From assembly GCA_003439945.1 (NCBI GenBank), contig QVRM01005925.1, positions 1 to 64,000 of the forward strand: DNA of 64,000 bases, read 5' to 3'. This DNA comes from Dermanyssus gallinae. Its lineage: Eukaryota; Arthropoda; Arachnida; Mesostigmata; Dermanyssidae. The notes beneath the pieces were generated by a model. The model was not told the DNA's origin. It saw only the letters and a list, made by a program, of their open reading frames with translations, and did not search any database. Of the stretch, positions 1 through 12,330 are shown in pieces (the stretch's first letter is position 1; each line of letters begins with the position of its first letter). A program made the position numbers and the translations under genes.

Positions 1-268
1 TTTTTTTGTCGAGCCACTAGTACTTAAAATCGCTGGTACGATGCTGCCATATGTTGCAGTGGTAGAAATGCCCAAACTCTACAAGCTAATGCTAGGAAAC
101 GGCAGTATTCACCAACGTGGCATTTACGGCCTCTCCGCTTTCTGTGGACAGGCCGGACAGTAAATAAATATCCGCGGCAGTACGAATACCAGAAATTAAT
201 TTGGGGCCGGCCAGCTACGGGCCAGCATTGAAAAAGCAAATTCATTAGATTACTTAATACGCAATATA
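1..268. other. no supported feature
   Basis: Single-copy-looking AT-rich sequence up to the start of the first foldback element. Nothing recognised. Confidence 0.4.
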
Positions 269-1345
269 CAGGGTCTTATATAACCGTATGTACTTATTTT
301 AAGGTTTGGTAGAGTATTTGGTATGGTATTTTTCCCAATGGAAGGAGGGACAGAAACGTCCTGTTTAGGAGTGAAAATGAAATTTATAAAAGTAGCTATT
401 CTACATACATACTTGCGCAAAATCTACGTTTGCGGGAGGACCAGTCGATGTATGAAGGAACCGATCATACCAGTGACAAACAGCATAGCCATAGTTGTTG
501 TGTTTTACGTTGAAGCTCTCACGCTCAGAACCGTAAACTCTTGCCAATATGTTTCTGCCCCTCCGTCTATTGGAGAAAGATATTTTCGTGCCGAGTTCTA
601 CCAAACCTTAAAAAATATGTATCTAACTTTCTCGTACACCCTGTGCAAGTATGCGGGCTTTTGGATATGGCCGTCGAAAAAGCTTAGTTAATCGGCAGTT
701 ACGTAACGCCATCCATTTGGTACAAAAATGATGGGTTTTACATTTGCTATAGCCTAAGGATAGCCTTTTAGGCGCAAATTTTTCATCGTATTCATCATCA
801 TATTTACTTCACTCTTATTGAGCATGCATATAACATAGATAATTACACAAATTATACATTTATACAGTAAGCTGCTCGCAGCACGTTATTCGAGAGAGGC
901 AGCGCAGTGATCTCTTCGCAAGGGCCAGGCAGGCAGACGCATGGAACTTCGTACACGCCTGAGAGCACAGTCGACAGATACACTCCGTGCTCTCCTCGTG
1001 GAAGCTCGTATTCGAACAGACCAGGTGATCCATTTTTGATCATAATGGCAAACATTTGCGGTTCTGCACGTGAAAGCTTCAACGTAAGACATAACAACGT
1101 ATAGATGGTGTCATTCAAATTATGCAGAATTTGAATAAGCCGGTATGATTGGTTCCTTCAGGCGTTGACTGTCTCTACCGCAAATGTAGATTTTGCACAA
1201 GAAAAAGGCAGAAAAACGTCTTTTATAAATTCCACCCTCTCCCCTAAACAAGACGTTTCCGCTCTACTTCCACTGGGGCAAATGATTGTCCTGCCAAGTT
1301 CTACCTAACCTTAAAGCTAACCTTAAATGGTTATGGAAGGCCCTG
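269..1345. mobile_element. foldback element, copy 1 (long terminal inverted repeats)
   Basis: The left arm (about 269-560) reads again in reverse complement at about 1040-1345, with many substitutions but the same order of motifs throughout. Both ends start with a CAGGG motif: CAGGGTC at 269 after TA, and its complement CCCTG at 1341-1345, followed by a decayed TA. This is the terminal pattern of Tc1/mariner-type non-autonomous elements. No transposase is encoded. Between the arms, 560-790 is shared with copies 2 and 3, whereas about 790-1040 is private to this copy and may be a later insertion. The ORFs that run through the arms are open by chance and overlap on both strands. The superfamily is inferred from the TA target and CAGGG end only. 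Confidence 0.75.
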
Positions 1346-2651
1346 CATGTGTATGTAATTGGACTCCCGGCGAAAACTAAGAGGTATATCCTTGACCTAC
1401 GTGTGATATAGCAAAATCTAAATAAAACTGTTCTAAATAATCTGCAACAGTTTTCCTGAACAGGACCACAGACCAACTATGTTTCGTTACTAGCGTGTCT
1501 CACTCAAACCAAACGGAAAACACAATTAAGCCTATATTTAAGTCCAACTATTTTTGGCAGAAGTAACCAATTTTTATATGGGGTGTGATGTGTGATACCA
1601 TACATTGCCAGTGTGCAGTAATATAAAGTACAGTCTGATTCTAAAATATTTAGAAGATGCTAAGCTTCGGGTAATGCATACGTCTGTATGCATTTTTTAA
1701 ATCAAAATCGAGGTTTTTTATTCTAAATAAATTTATAAGCAAATATTTCTCGAAAGAAGCAGAAACAAATGTTCTTAGCATTTAATATTTCAACGCCAAG
1801 AAGAGCGGTCGTATATATGTATGTATATCGATATATATATACGAACGATTACATCCTTCAATAGAGAAAATGAATGCACATTCTGTCGAGCTAGCCGGGT
1901 TTTGCTAACTAATTTTCGGAAATTGAGGCCTAAAAAATACAACTGCGGCAAATGTTGTTAACGATAATTATCAAATCTCATTATCCCGTTAACATTTGCT
2001 GACGTTTAGTAATAGCGTCTCCTTAGCTTCTTTGATTGCGACACAGGTGTTAGCACCTCACACAAAACAGACATCGCGAGCAGACGCTGAAGATGGGGAT
2101 AGTGCTGCATTTCACGGGCACAGTGCTTCAATAAGGGCCTCACGATGGAAATTAATTTTTTAAACCGAAACGATTAACTGCTTGGCATAAAGTACTACAG
2201 GAACCTGCAATGGCAGCTCTAATGAGAGATTTTCTATCGCCGGTTCGGCAAATCGGCACACTTCCCTACCAGCAAAATGGGACCGCCTGCTTGATACTGG
2301 CCTAGACATGTTATCCTCCCCATTCAACTGATAAGATTTTTTTTAAGCTCTGCCCAACGTCCGAGACGCAATTGACTAAAGTTAATGACTGTACCAGACG
2401 CGTCTGCGTTGCACCAGTTTGAAGAGCCACGAGTCAAAACAAAGAGACATTTTATACGCCGACGTACTCGAAAAGTGTCTTGGGCAGAAGTACAATTTGC
2501 GTCTGAAAATTGTAAAGTCTATAATAAAAGCGAAAAAAAGTTCTCGCAAAAAGCAATGGGGCAAATAAGTCTGGCCTATGCGTCCGTTGGGCGCATGGAT
2601 AACTCGGAGCTCGTTTTGTGCGTACCAGCAGATCACCGTCACATCCAAGCG
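1346..2651. other. no supported feature
   Basis: AT-rich sequence with a short mixed TA/TG run at 1811-1842. No coding frame or repeat relationship to the rest of the window was seen. Confidence 0.4.
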
Positions 2652-2840
2652 ATGCAAATTATAGACATTGGTATCTGCATGCAAATTACAGACATTGGTA
2701 TATGCAGGCAAACTATAGACACTGATGTATAAATGCAAATTATAGACATTGGTATATTCATGCAAATTATAGACATTGGTATGTTCATGCAAATTATAGA
2801 CATTGGTATATTCATGCAAATTATAGACTTTGGTACATGT
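2652..2840. repeat. 27-bp minisatellite, seven units
   Basis: Seven consecutive 27-bp units, most starting ATGCAAATTATAGACATTGG, run from 2652 to about 2840. Units 4 to 6 are nearly identical and units 2, 3 and 7 carry substitutions. Because 27 is a multiple of three, the minus strand (2382-2861) stays open and would encode a 9-residue periodic peptide. That ORF is more easily explained by the repeat than by a gene. Confidence 0.9.
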
Positions 2841-3053
2841 AAACTCTAATTTCGGCACCACACGTTAGTGTGTTTTGCTGTCCACTTGTTTGTGCTGGAC
2901 TGGATTCAGTGATACATTAAAGACCCTATTTAGACAGATATACTATGGACGATATCGAACGCACACACATAATATATATGCATGTAGCCAACAGCAATAT
3001 CATTATAAATAAACGCACACCCGCCGTTATTGAGAAAATGAATATATAAAATG

Positions 3054-3098
3054 AAGCTTTGGGAGAAAGACATAGTAGTATGGGCTTGGATCTCGAGT

Positions 3099-3144
<46 letters not shown>

Positions 3145-3245
3145 TGGGCTTGGATCTCGAGTTACTATATATATATATATATATATATATATCGCACTTA
3201 TCTCGAGATCCAAGCCCATACTACCATGTCTTTCTCCCTAAGCTT
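3054..3245. repeat. TA-cored palindrome
   Basis: A 44-bp arm at 3054-3097 returns as its reverse complement at 3202-3245 with two mismatches. The space between holds (TA)n at 3102-3141, a second direct copy of the inner half of the left arm at 3141-3165, and another (TA)n at 3166-3192. The order is arm, TA, half arm, TA, inverted arm. Template switching at a TA cruciform would produce this layout. Confidence 0.9.
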
Positions 3246-4324
3246 TACTTAGGGAGGGGGAGGATCTACCGATAGAAATAGATCTAGGGTCATAGGGGAA
3301 ACTGGTTATACTCCTTCGTGACCAGTGTAGCATGGCCAGCAGAAACGACGTGTCATCGAAGTGATTTCGCGCAGGTGTTTGTGCGCAGGTGTTTGTGCGC
3401 AGGTGGTGCGGGCATCTGTACAAAGATACCGAACCTAGAACCACAGAAATCCGTGCATTGTTCACGAGCCTCTGTGGCTCGATCGATCTTACCAGCCCCT
3501 AGAAATGCAACGCCTCTCACTGAAGACTGCATGCCTCTGTGGGTCTTCGCCAATCGCAAATGGTCCATCGCCCGAGGAGAGAAAAGCCGGCTTCTTTGTT
3601 TGGGCGGATTAGGTTAAGGTTGGCGATTAGTTAGTTACGGCCGAGTGCTGAGCCACGCTTCGTCAAACTGCCGTCTCTACTCAGCCCACGGAAAATCGAT
3701 CAATACCACGATTAGTGCAAATAGACCACAAAACAAAAGACCCATAGGTCAGCACGTAGACTCACAGCAGTGACAAATGTGAGCGGGTCCTTCAAGTAGC
3801 CCAAACGGTCCAGAGAGAAAGTACGCGCGTACATATTTAAACAGTGAAAATGCCGGTTAGCAAAATCATCTAAACTGAAATAAAGCTACAAGAAGAATAT
3901 TATTATTCTCCGAGAGTGCCGTATCATATTATTCCGTCGTTGTTACTGGGGATATTTATTTAAGAAAATGTACATTTGGATATATACCTATGACATTTGA
4001 CTTGCGCCATATTTTGTGCTCACAATAATACGCCGCATTGCAAATGACTGCAGCATTTGAAAGGTAATTAACTTAGCTCTTAAACACGATCAGAATGTTG
4101 AAGCGATATGTACGTCTCATTGTTAACCCTCGAAAGCAGTGAACTGGAAAACGCTCGGATACGTGATCTCGGCTCTTAATCACTTTATTTGCAGGTGTTC
4201 CATGTCAAACATATAGCGACGTGTCCAGAATGTTTCTTATCAGTCAGCCAGTGTCATTATTCGATGAAAAAGCCACAACGAGTGCTGAGTATGACCAAAT
4301 GCACCAGTGACAAAGTCTACCAAT
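3246..4324. other. unassigned, with a 14-bp tandem repeat
   Basis: Three copies of a 14-bp unit (GCGCAGGTGTTTGT, the last diverged) lie at 3369-3410. The rest shows no supported gene or element. The short ORFs at 3318-3617 overlap on both strands. Confidence 0.5.
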
Positions 4325-5078
4325 TATGCCGAACCGATTATGCCGGCGTGTTCGGCGGAAAATTCCAGCTTGCTTAGCGAAAAGCGAATAACCAGATTAA
4401 TGAAAGTCATAAGAAATCGATATGTTACGTTAACGTTTTTTCGTGAAAAATCGTAACATTTTTCCGTTACGACCAAAAATGTTCGTCCAAAAGACCACTC
4501 ACACGTATTAGCAAATTGAATGCCCACCATTCTACCAAACCTCAAAATATGTACCTAACTTTCTCATACGCCCTAGGCAAGTATGCATGCCTTCGTTTTC
4601 GATATGGCTATCGAAAAATCCTAGTTACTTGACAACTACGCAACGCAGCACCATCACTTTGGTACGAAAATGGTGGACATTAATTTTGCTATTGCGTGAG
4701 AGTAGTCTTTTAAACGTACATTTTTGGCCGTAATGGAAAAAAATACGATTTTTCACGAAAAAGCGTTAACGTGAGACATAACAACATATCGATTTTTATG
4801 GCTTCCCTTAACCTGGCTATTCGCTCTTCGTCACACTAGTGAAGTGTCGTCCGTTGCGCCGAACACGCCGGTATAATCGATTCCTCCATGCGTTGACTGG
4901 TTCTCCCGCAAACGTAGATTTCGCACAACTATGTAGGAGAAAAAGGCAAAATAACTACTCTTATAAATATCACTCTCTCTCCTAAAGAAGACGTTTCCGC
5001 CCCTAACTTCCAAATAGGTTTATTTTCTTGCCGAGTTCTACCAAACCTTAAAATAAGTACATAACGATATACATGACC

Positions 5079-5081
<3 letters not shown>
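4325..5081. mobile_element. foldback element, copy 2
   Basis: The arm at about 4325-4529 is inverted at about 4668-4884. The right side continues to a complete terminus ending GACCCTG at 5075-5081. The right 200 bp matches the ends of copies 1 and 3. The loop (4530-4668) is the segment also seen at 594-720 in copy 1 and 11440-11530 in copy 3. The left terminus is missing or replaced: sequence left of 4325 does not match the outer right arm. The right end directly abuts a (TA)n tract, as expected for insertion at a TA target. Confidence 0.8.

Positions 5082-5113
<32 letters not shown>
5082..5113. repeat. (TA)n microsatellite
   Basis: A 32-bp perfect TA tract touching the right end of foldback copy 2. 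Confidence 0.95.
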
Positions 5114-5115
<2 letters not shown>

Positions 5116-7204
5116 ATATATTATTTAAGCATAGTACACTGGATAGAATCATTGTCTACAACTTCTATTTTGAATGTTGTAGTGAATCATCTGTAACCCA
5201 TTTTATAGAAGAATATTTTGATTAAAGATTTGTTAAATGTTAGTATCGAAGCAAGAATTGCATCGCAACTTTTTGTTGTTTCTCATAAAGTAAAAAGTAA
5301 AACTAAAGGGAAAATAATATTCAAACAGACATTGTGTTGAATACGGTTATCGTAAGCGAAGTGCCTCTAATACATTGGATTTAGCGGTTTGCACTTCAAA
5401 CAGGCCGAGTATCGAAGTAGACTATTATTGCTTAAGGCCAAAAACCTGTGGCCAACTAATTACCGGCCTCGTCCACGTGAAGAACAGCGCCCTGTGTCGA
5501 ACGTGCTGGTTTGGCTCGAGCCACCTTCCCCCCATTTCCCGTTCTCTAGCCAATGCATTTTGACAGAGAGGTAGTGCAAGCACGCATTCCTACTAACCGT
5601 ATGCTCACGTACCGGCTTTACTTACCGAAAGATCACGTATACGACGCGTCTTGACGGTGGTGACGCTGACCGTCCGTTACGTTCAACACGGGGTGCCATT
5701 CCACACACGTTTCTCTTTCCTTATTGCTGGGGGGGGCGGGGACGTCGGTTCGTTGGCTTCATGGGCCCTCACGGAGCTTGCTTAGCTGGCATATTCAGCA
5801 GACTCACAAATAGACAACAACGTGTCGCAATCGGCTACCACTACCGATTATGCTGCTGCTGCTACTGATGTCACGGCTCGTGCAGGTACTAGGGAAGAAG
5901 GGATGAAGAGAGGCAGAAGATTGTTGCGTGGTTGCACTCCTCAGTTATGGCGATCCCATTAGAAAGGTAATCAATTAATACAAAACGTTTTAAAGGCCAG
6001 AAAACGGTCGCCAAAGCCGCGCGAACGTGCCCCTTTATTCCGGTGGGAAGCACTTCGCCACGTGCGGTTTATTTCCTGACACGGTTTATTTCCCGGCATC
6101 TTCTGTTGTGGAGTGAAGTGATGGATTCAAGTTTTGTCGGCGGTTAAGAATCGACGCCAAAATCAAAAGGATTTCCTCTCAAAAGTTTCAAATTGCGCTC
6201 TGAAATTGAAATGCGTGTCAGTTTTCGCTCAATTGTTAACTTTTATAGTAGCCATTTTGCTTTGTTTTGTATATGCATGAATACTGGTGCAATATTTGAT
6301 GTAGCCCACCCTAGCTATAGCCAATCACTTTCGCCATTTTGCGCAGTTTCAGTCAGCGGTCAGCTATCACAAGTTTGTAGATTTAATAGTTTTCTCATCC
6401 AAAACTGTTTTTGGGCGTCCAAAACGTAATGCGTTCTCGGTGTCCACACCTCCCTTTTGAATGAGGCAATCGATTTGGTGATGATGCTGTACGCCGGTGC
6501 AGTTTTGCGCGCATGACGAGTGTATATTGTTTTATTCATATTAGTATTCTATACTGGCTATCCTAACCGCAACACCTTGTGCCGCTAGCATAACGTGTTT
6601 CAGAGCCAGATGGCCCAAGCGATATCGAGTAGAGTTAAGGTATGTAGCTGTCCCTTGACGTTGAGTGTCCTTCTTCTTGTTTCTCGTATATGCGAATGTG
6701 TGTTTCTCTCAACATGCAATATTACATTGTAGACCAACCATCGGTTACTAATAAAACTAAAGTAAAAAAAAGTCTGATGTTATCTGGTCTAGCACAACAG
6801 ATCACAAATTGTCGACGAGTGCATGCTATGTGAAAATGCTCGTATATACAGTGTTCTCTATCGGTACTTGTGTGGAATGCTCTACAATTCTGCTGCTTTG
6901 ATGCGGCACCTATTTCATACCATATCCGCAAAGCGTCGAACCAGCTAGATTCTCGGGGCGTAAACTGATGCCGGGGCTTAAGGACCAGCCTTTCTGTTCG
7001 TCGCGACAAATGTATCTAAAGCTGGCTCCGGCTGGTAATATAGCGACTCCTGCTTCCGCAGCGACCAATACCAACAACCACCACCCCTTCTCGTCGTGCG
7101 TTGGTTCATGCCCGAGCTCGTGAACTTGGGCTGCATAAGCGCGCGTATTGTGCATGGTGATTTATGTGCCGAGAATCCTCTTTCCTATTCCCGATCTGAG
7201 TCGA
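5114..7204. other. no supported feature
   Basis: About 2 kb with no recognisable protein, RNA gene or repeat. Overlapping short ORFs on both strands (for example 6722-7155 on the minus strand) have no family resemblance I can name. A G-run lies near 5730. Confidence 0.35.
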
Positions 7205-7425
7205 CAAAAAAAATATAAATTCTCCAAGCATCTGGGCAACCGAGAAACCTCATAAATCCGTGTTCCCGATGAATAAGCTCGCTTGAGTAGAACATAAACT
7301 AACCTCCAAGATCTTGTGATTTAACGCCGTTCGACTTTTTCGTGTGCGGACTGAAGAGTAAAGTGTGCACTAACAATCTCACGACCAAACTAAAGAACAA
7401 AACTGAAATATGTAATCATTAATTG
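7205..7425 (+). pseudogene. relic of DUF4817/IS630-like transposase, C-terminal part
   Basis: Two frame-broken stretches resemble the widespread arthropod transposase family with N-terminal DUF4817. Near 7215 a segment reads like the tryptophan-containing block after the first catalytic Asp. Near 7318-7420 the terminal block PPRSCDLTPFDFFVCG can be read, which carries the third catalytic Asp region of the family (PxSxDLTPxDFFLWG). The second Asp region between them is missing, so the copy is internally deleted. Frameshifts and stops rule out function. Family assignment rests on motif memory, not on a search. Confidence 0.6.
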
Positions 7426-8522
7426 AGCCTGAGTTATGTGAAAAATGATGAACTACCATCTTACCGTCATTGCATTTCATTTGAAATTGTTTTATTTGTA
7501 TTATAATAAAATAATAGATTTTTAAAATATCTTAAACACTCTTGTTCTTATTCTACGCTTATACTCTTAGTATATTTTGCAAACATCCTAGTAGTATGGA
7601 TTAAGTAAGTTGCATACAACATTTTGATGATACTTTACGGTTGCTTTTGCATGAATTTGCTTTTATTTGCAGAGCACCAGATCAAATCAGAATAGAAAAT
7701 AGTATAGCATGTTACTAAAGCTGGAACGGCTAAATCGAACTGTTGTCTTACCTCTGATTCCTAAATCCTCGTTCATTTATGAAAACGCGGCGGAAAGTAA
7801 AAAGCAAAAGTAAGATGTTTTCAGTGCGAGATTTGGAAAGATGACAACGTTCCAGAGATGAATTGAAGTATCGGGAAATTTTCCGAGACAAATCTCTGGG
7901 GTAAAATCCGTGGCGAAGACTTTAGATTAGACGGTAATGCAAAGTACCTCGGTCTGTCAAGTCAAAAAACCTTAGGTGCTAGATGGAGAATTTTATTTGC
8001 TTAAATAACGACAAAAACAACCACTAAGTCCAAAACACGCACAAAAACTTGGCGTTTACCCCTCAATTATCAGGACAGTTATGTCCTGCTAAAACTACAC
8101 ATGGTTGTGGCCGCACGCAAGATGCCGATTGAGACAGCTGAATTCTAAGAATTTCGTGGTTGGATTGTGTCGATCAGTTATTATTCCTGATACGACGAGA
8201 ATTCGAATTAAAAAAGCGCACTAAGTTAGACGGATGTCAAGCCCAAAAAGTAGATTTATACTTATGTATACACATGTTGTGTCGAAAAATGTTGCAATAT
8301 GTGTGGTCTAAAATATGGCTAGAGCAATGGCTGTAAGGGTATTGAGCGTTTTAACTTTTATTGTATTAAGTTAACGTAATTGGCACAGCAGCAGTTGTAC
8401 AGGTGTGTGTGTTATGTAGGTCGCAGATGTCAACTTTTGCTGCGACAGGGCATGCTGATTTTAGCATTGTGTACGTATGATGATTCGGCTTTCACGCTTT
8501 CAAATTATTGTAGCGCATGCGC
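7426..8522. other. no supported feature
   Basis: AT-rich, with no coherent reading frame or repeat match to other parts of the window. Confidence 0.35.
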
Positions 8523-8549
8523 TATATATATATATATATATATATATAT
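8523..8549. repeat. (TA)n microsatellite
   Basis: A perfect TA tract of 27 bp preceded by the small palindrome GCGCATGCGC. Confidence 0.95.
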
Positions 8550-9375
8550 TCGAGCGCATCGATATGCATACACATTTTATGTAGCACCAACGAAGGAAGT
8601 TAACAAGAGTGCTGAAAGATTGAATTATATTTGGTTTGGGTTTACAAGCACGTATAGATATATATACATATAAAACATGGCACTTTGTTAGAGAAATATT
8701 AAGAAAAAACAAATTTTTAGCGTCACCCTTGAAATACAATTTTGTAAGAGCCGGCTTCCCAGCTAGATAATGGCAGCGAATGTTTGCAGAATCCGTCGTG
8801 ATACTTAGAGCAGCCATTATTACACTGTTTGCAGATGCATTATTGATTTGGCTCCTGAAACCCCTTAGTGTGGCAGACTACACGGTGGAATCTGTGTATA
8901 GATGGCATAACGCGGGAAACAGGACTCATGACGCGGGCACGGAGCAGTACAGCGTTCCAGTTTCGACGAGCGGTCGCACTCAAGCGGAGTTTACGAGAGA
9001 GCACGGCAAAACGAACTTTTCAGATCTAAAAAAAGGTCTCGGCGTGACAGATAAACGCGATTTAGTGTGCAATGGGTTTTGATGTTTCCGTAGCAAAAGA
9101 ACCGTATGTGAGTGCAGTCAGGTGTCTCCGGCTACAACGGGCAACTTAAGCGGCGCCACCAAGCGCCAGGTAGAAAATGGAAGAGTCTAATTAGTACTGC
9201 AAAGAGGTTTTCTGCCCGTTGCACTGCCGCAACGTAGAGACCTAACACGTACGAGTCGGTTAGAGACAGATTATCTACAAAACCACGTGCGCGGCAACCG
9301 GCCGAATTCAAATGGGTGCTAACGAGACTGAAGGAAGTATACAAGGATTAAGTTAGTCTCATAGACACGTCGAAT
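8550..9375. other. no supported feature
   Basis: The ORF at 8780-9082 is open for 100 codons but shows no domain or motif. Confidence 0.35.
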
Positions 9376-9576
9376 TCGGTGGCGTGGTGCATTCGCCTGC
9401 ACCTCGTGACCGGATAGGACACATAGGTGCGCGGGTTCGAGCCCCACCGTGGCACATTTTTTATAGGGGTCTGTTTATGAAGAGGGGTATTTGTGGGGTC
9501 TGTCTATAAAGGCAAGCAAAAACAAAAGCAAGCAGTCCCGTGCACGTTAAATTCTGGCTGAGGGTCAGCCCAAAAG
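9376..9576 (+). mobile_element. tRNA-derived SINE, family A, copy 1
   Basis: The head carries a pol III B-box, GGTTCGAGCCC, at 9434-9444 and an A-box-like GTGGCGTGGTGC about 50 bp upstream. The body ends in the family tail GGCTGAGGGTCAGCCC followed by an A-rich stretch. Copies 3 and 4 share the whole order of head, central block and tail. Here the central block (GGGGTCTGT followed by TATGAAG or TATAAAG) is partly duplicated, at about 9467-9484 and 9497-9511. Transcription would start just upstream by RNA polymerase III. Mobilisation would depend on a LINE. Confidence 0.8.
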
Positions 9577-10649
9577 CCCAAGAAATCCCTGAGACATTAT
9601 AGTTACACAGTGTATAACATAACATAGAAAACGGATAACATATAAAAGTACTGCACAGTATATAACATAGCAAAATAGATACAATATAATTGCCCTATAC
9701 GTGAGTACATATATGGTGTTAGTTTACGTATATATAACTGGTGTAATAGAACAGATCAAAGTAAACATTTTTTATACTTTGGCCGTTAGAGTGAGCAGCC
9801 AAAAGACCCCGCGGTCCTAAATTCCTGTAAGCCTACCATCTTCACAAGAGGCACTCAGCAGGCTCACATCGGCCTCACTCCGGTCCACTGCAGTGGGAAT
9901 GGCTAACCAGAGCGGAGGCGTCCCGCCGTACGAGCCATTCCTCTCCAAGACGGAAGTTTGGGCAAACTCATACATAGGCTCAACCGGTTGTGAAAGTGGT
10001 TGCGGTTGAAACACGGAAAAAAGAGCAAAGGAACATTTGCTATGGTGCTCGTATAGGCCACTGTGCCGACGTTACCGGTTCTATGTCGATGACCCGGTTC
10101 TTTGGTCATTGTCGTATGCACAGTCCCGCCTAGTCACCGCTTCACCTCGAGGTGGCATCAGAGCGTTTGCCGTCTTCGCAAGGCACCTACGCACCATGCC
10201 TGCTATCCTGAGTCTTGTCGAGCGTATATATAGTCCCGTCAAATGCACTTGAACTTCAGGACAACTCACGTTCTCTCGTGCTATCTCTAGTGAGTCTGAT
10301 GTTTGTTTCACACAGCCACCGCAGTCATGCAGCTTTACTCTACGTTATTCTTGCCTACATTATGACGCCATTTCAGCCGGGTGCGGTTTCGCATACTCTT
10401 ACGCCTTCACTCACGGGGCCATATGCACTTCAATGCCTGTTTCGAGTGGCCATCCATATACCTTGGAACAGTCGTCTGCATTCTCTCCGGCGTGCATACG
10501 TGCCACGGGATGTTCGCGATGCACAGTAAGCCCGGAATTTGAGCAAGTAATTGAAGTGCTCGACGTCCCTGAAGACTTGTTAATACACCACATCGACCAT
10601 GGCCGTTACTACGGCACTGGACGGCCATGGCCGACGAGAACGGCAGACG
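9577..10649. other. unassigned stretch
   Basis: Moderately GC-rich from 9800 on. Several overlapping ORFs on both strands have no recognisable domain. The last ~100 bp may include the decayed N-terminus of the transposase relic that follows. Confidence 0.35.
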
Positions 10650-11345
10650 CGAAAGAACCTGTCCTTTAAGAACTAACCGAGCGCATTAGGCAGGCGTCTG
10701 CGGATGCCGGAGTTAGTTGCGCTACTGTGCAAAGGACACTGGCCGACGAAGTACTGCATTCATACCGATCATAGCGAATTTAAACTCTACAACCCAGTGA
10801 CGACCAGCTACATACTAAACACTGTCGACAATTTTTTGGGCAAGGTGGACACTCTGGATAGGTTACCTGTGCTTATTCTGTTTACGGATGAGGCTTTGTT
10901 TAGCCAGGATAGTGTGTTTAATGCACAAAATTAGTAGGCCTATGAGGTGCATATGACGCCATAATCGCCTCTCGGTAAACGTCTGGGCGCACATGGTGGA
11001 CTAGTACATTATAGATCCCTACATACACTTCGATAGATTATGTACGCTCTTGAACGATACGTTGGCGCGATTGTTGGAAGGCGTTCCGGAAACCGTTCGC
11101 CGGAGAAGGTGGTTCCAGCATGACGGTGTGCCGCCACTCAACTCTGCTAGCGTTCAGGAGTTTGTAGGGCTACCTGAAAAATCCCGTCGACAAAACCTCC
11201 TTTGAGTCGCGTGAAAGTTGCTGAAGGTTGCTCATATACTCGACGCTGCTGAGGCCGTTCGGGCAATGCCTAACATATTTACACGCGTGTAGAAAAGCTG
11301 TGCAATCGCTACAGAATGTGTTTGATGGCTGGCGTACGAAACTTT
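10650..11345 (+). pseudogene. relic of DUF4817/IS630-like DDE transposase
   Basis: Reading across at least three frameshifts and stops gives the order of a complete transposase of the DUF4817 type. A helix-turn-helix segment lies near 10690-10780 (GVSCATVQRTLADEVLHSY). The first catalytic Asp block is LFTDEALFS near 10876-10905, followed by an asparagine-rich motif. The block LSVNVWAHMV lies at about 10967-10997. The second Asp block, WFQHDGVPPL, is near 11110-11140. The C-terminal helix (EAVRAMPNIFTRV) is near 11250-11290. The third Asp block seems to be lost in a deletion after 11175. It is not functional. The terminal inverted repeats were not located. Confidence 0.75.
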
Positions 11346-11429
11346 AAGCACTCCTTATAATACAAATATATATATAAAAGATGGCATGTTTGTGAACGAG
11401 TGTGAGTGGTTTATTTGGTAAAACAGGTT

Positions 11430-11925
11430 AAAATGCTAGCAAGTATGCATGACTTTACTATCGGTATAGCTGTCGAAAGAGCTTAGTTGCTCAGCAACTT
11501 CGAAACCCAATGCCATCACTTTGGTACGAAAATGATAGGCGCTAATTATGCTATTGCCTAAAATAGTTGTTTTTGTGCGTAATTCTATGGCAGCATTCAT
11601 TGGCAAACTTCTACAGTTGGGAACGTAAAGCTTCGACGTGAAACATATCTTTTATGACCTTCCTTTATCGGCTTTTCGTCATTGGCTGGCTTTCGTTGGG
11701 CCGAGCACGCCAGTATATTCAGTTCCTTCATGCGTTGACTGATTCTACCGCAAAGTTAAATTCCACACATCTACGCAGGAGAAAAAGGACAGACTAACTA
11801 CATTTATAAATTTTATCCTTACTCAAAACTCACTTGAACGAGACGTTTCCGCTCCTCTATCCAACGAGAAATTTTATTTCCTTGCCGAGTTCTAATTAAC
11901 CTCAAAATAATTACACAACATTTTA
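11430..11925. mobile_element. foldback element, copy 3 (left arm lost)
   Basis: The loop segment (from about 11440) and complete right arm of the foldback family are present, ending in the same block as copies 1 and 2 (GACGTTTCCGCTCCT near 11852, then CTTGCCGAGTTCTA). The left arm is missing. The right terminus runs into a short (TA)n at 11924-11938, so the final CCCTG is not seen. Confidence 0.7.
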
Positions 11926-11938
11926 TATATATATATAT

Positions 11939-12330
11939 TGTTTTGTTGACAAAAACATTCTTGTTTTTGTCGAGCAACTCGGCACTGTAATTGCGTCACC
12001 CCAAAATAAAATTGTTTCTTGGGAAATGGCCAATGTTACCTTAGTGCACGTTGGAAGACAATCCGTCACTTTCACACGCCCAGTCCTATGTCATAAACAT
12101 GATCCAGCAATTTCTTGTCTTTTCTTAAGACTTCGGCATGCGTGGTAGTTGCACGATACCTGCAGAGACTAACTATGCGTAGTTACCAGCAGTCTCACTG
12201 TCAGAGTGTCGATGGCTTGTCCTTTCATGTATAGAGACAGAGTACGCTGGTGAGGTAGGACTTGATGCGCCTACACTTCGCCGACTAGACGATTGAGGTT
12301 GGTTGGGGCCGAACAGTATGTAAAAGCAGT
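11939..12330. other. no supported feature
   Basis: Unrecognised sequence between the foldback copy and the nested SINEs. Confidence 0.4.

Noticed and set aside
6910..7155. Minus-strand ORF with a possible donor site as a host exon
   Set aside because: A GT donor-like site exists but no matching acceptor, no homologous protein and an overlapping ORF in another frame.
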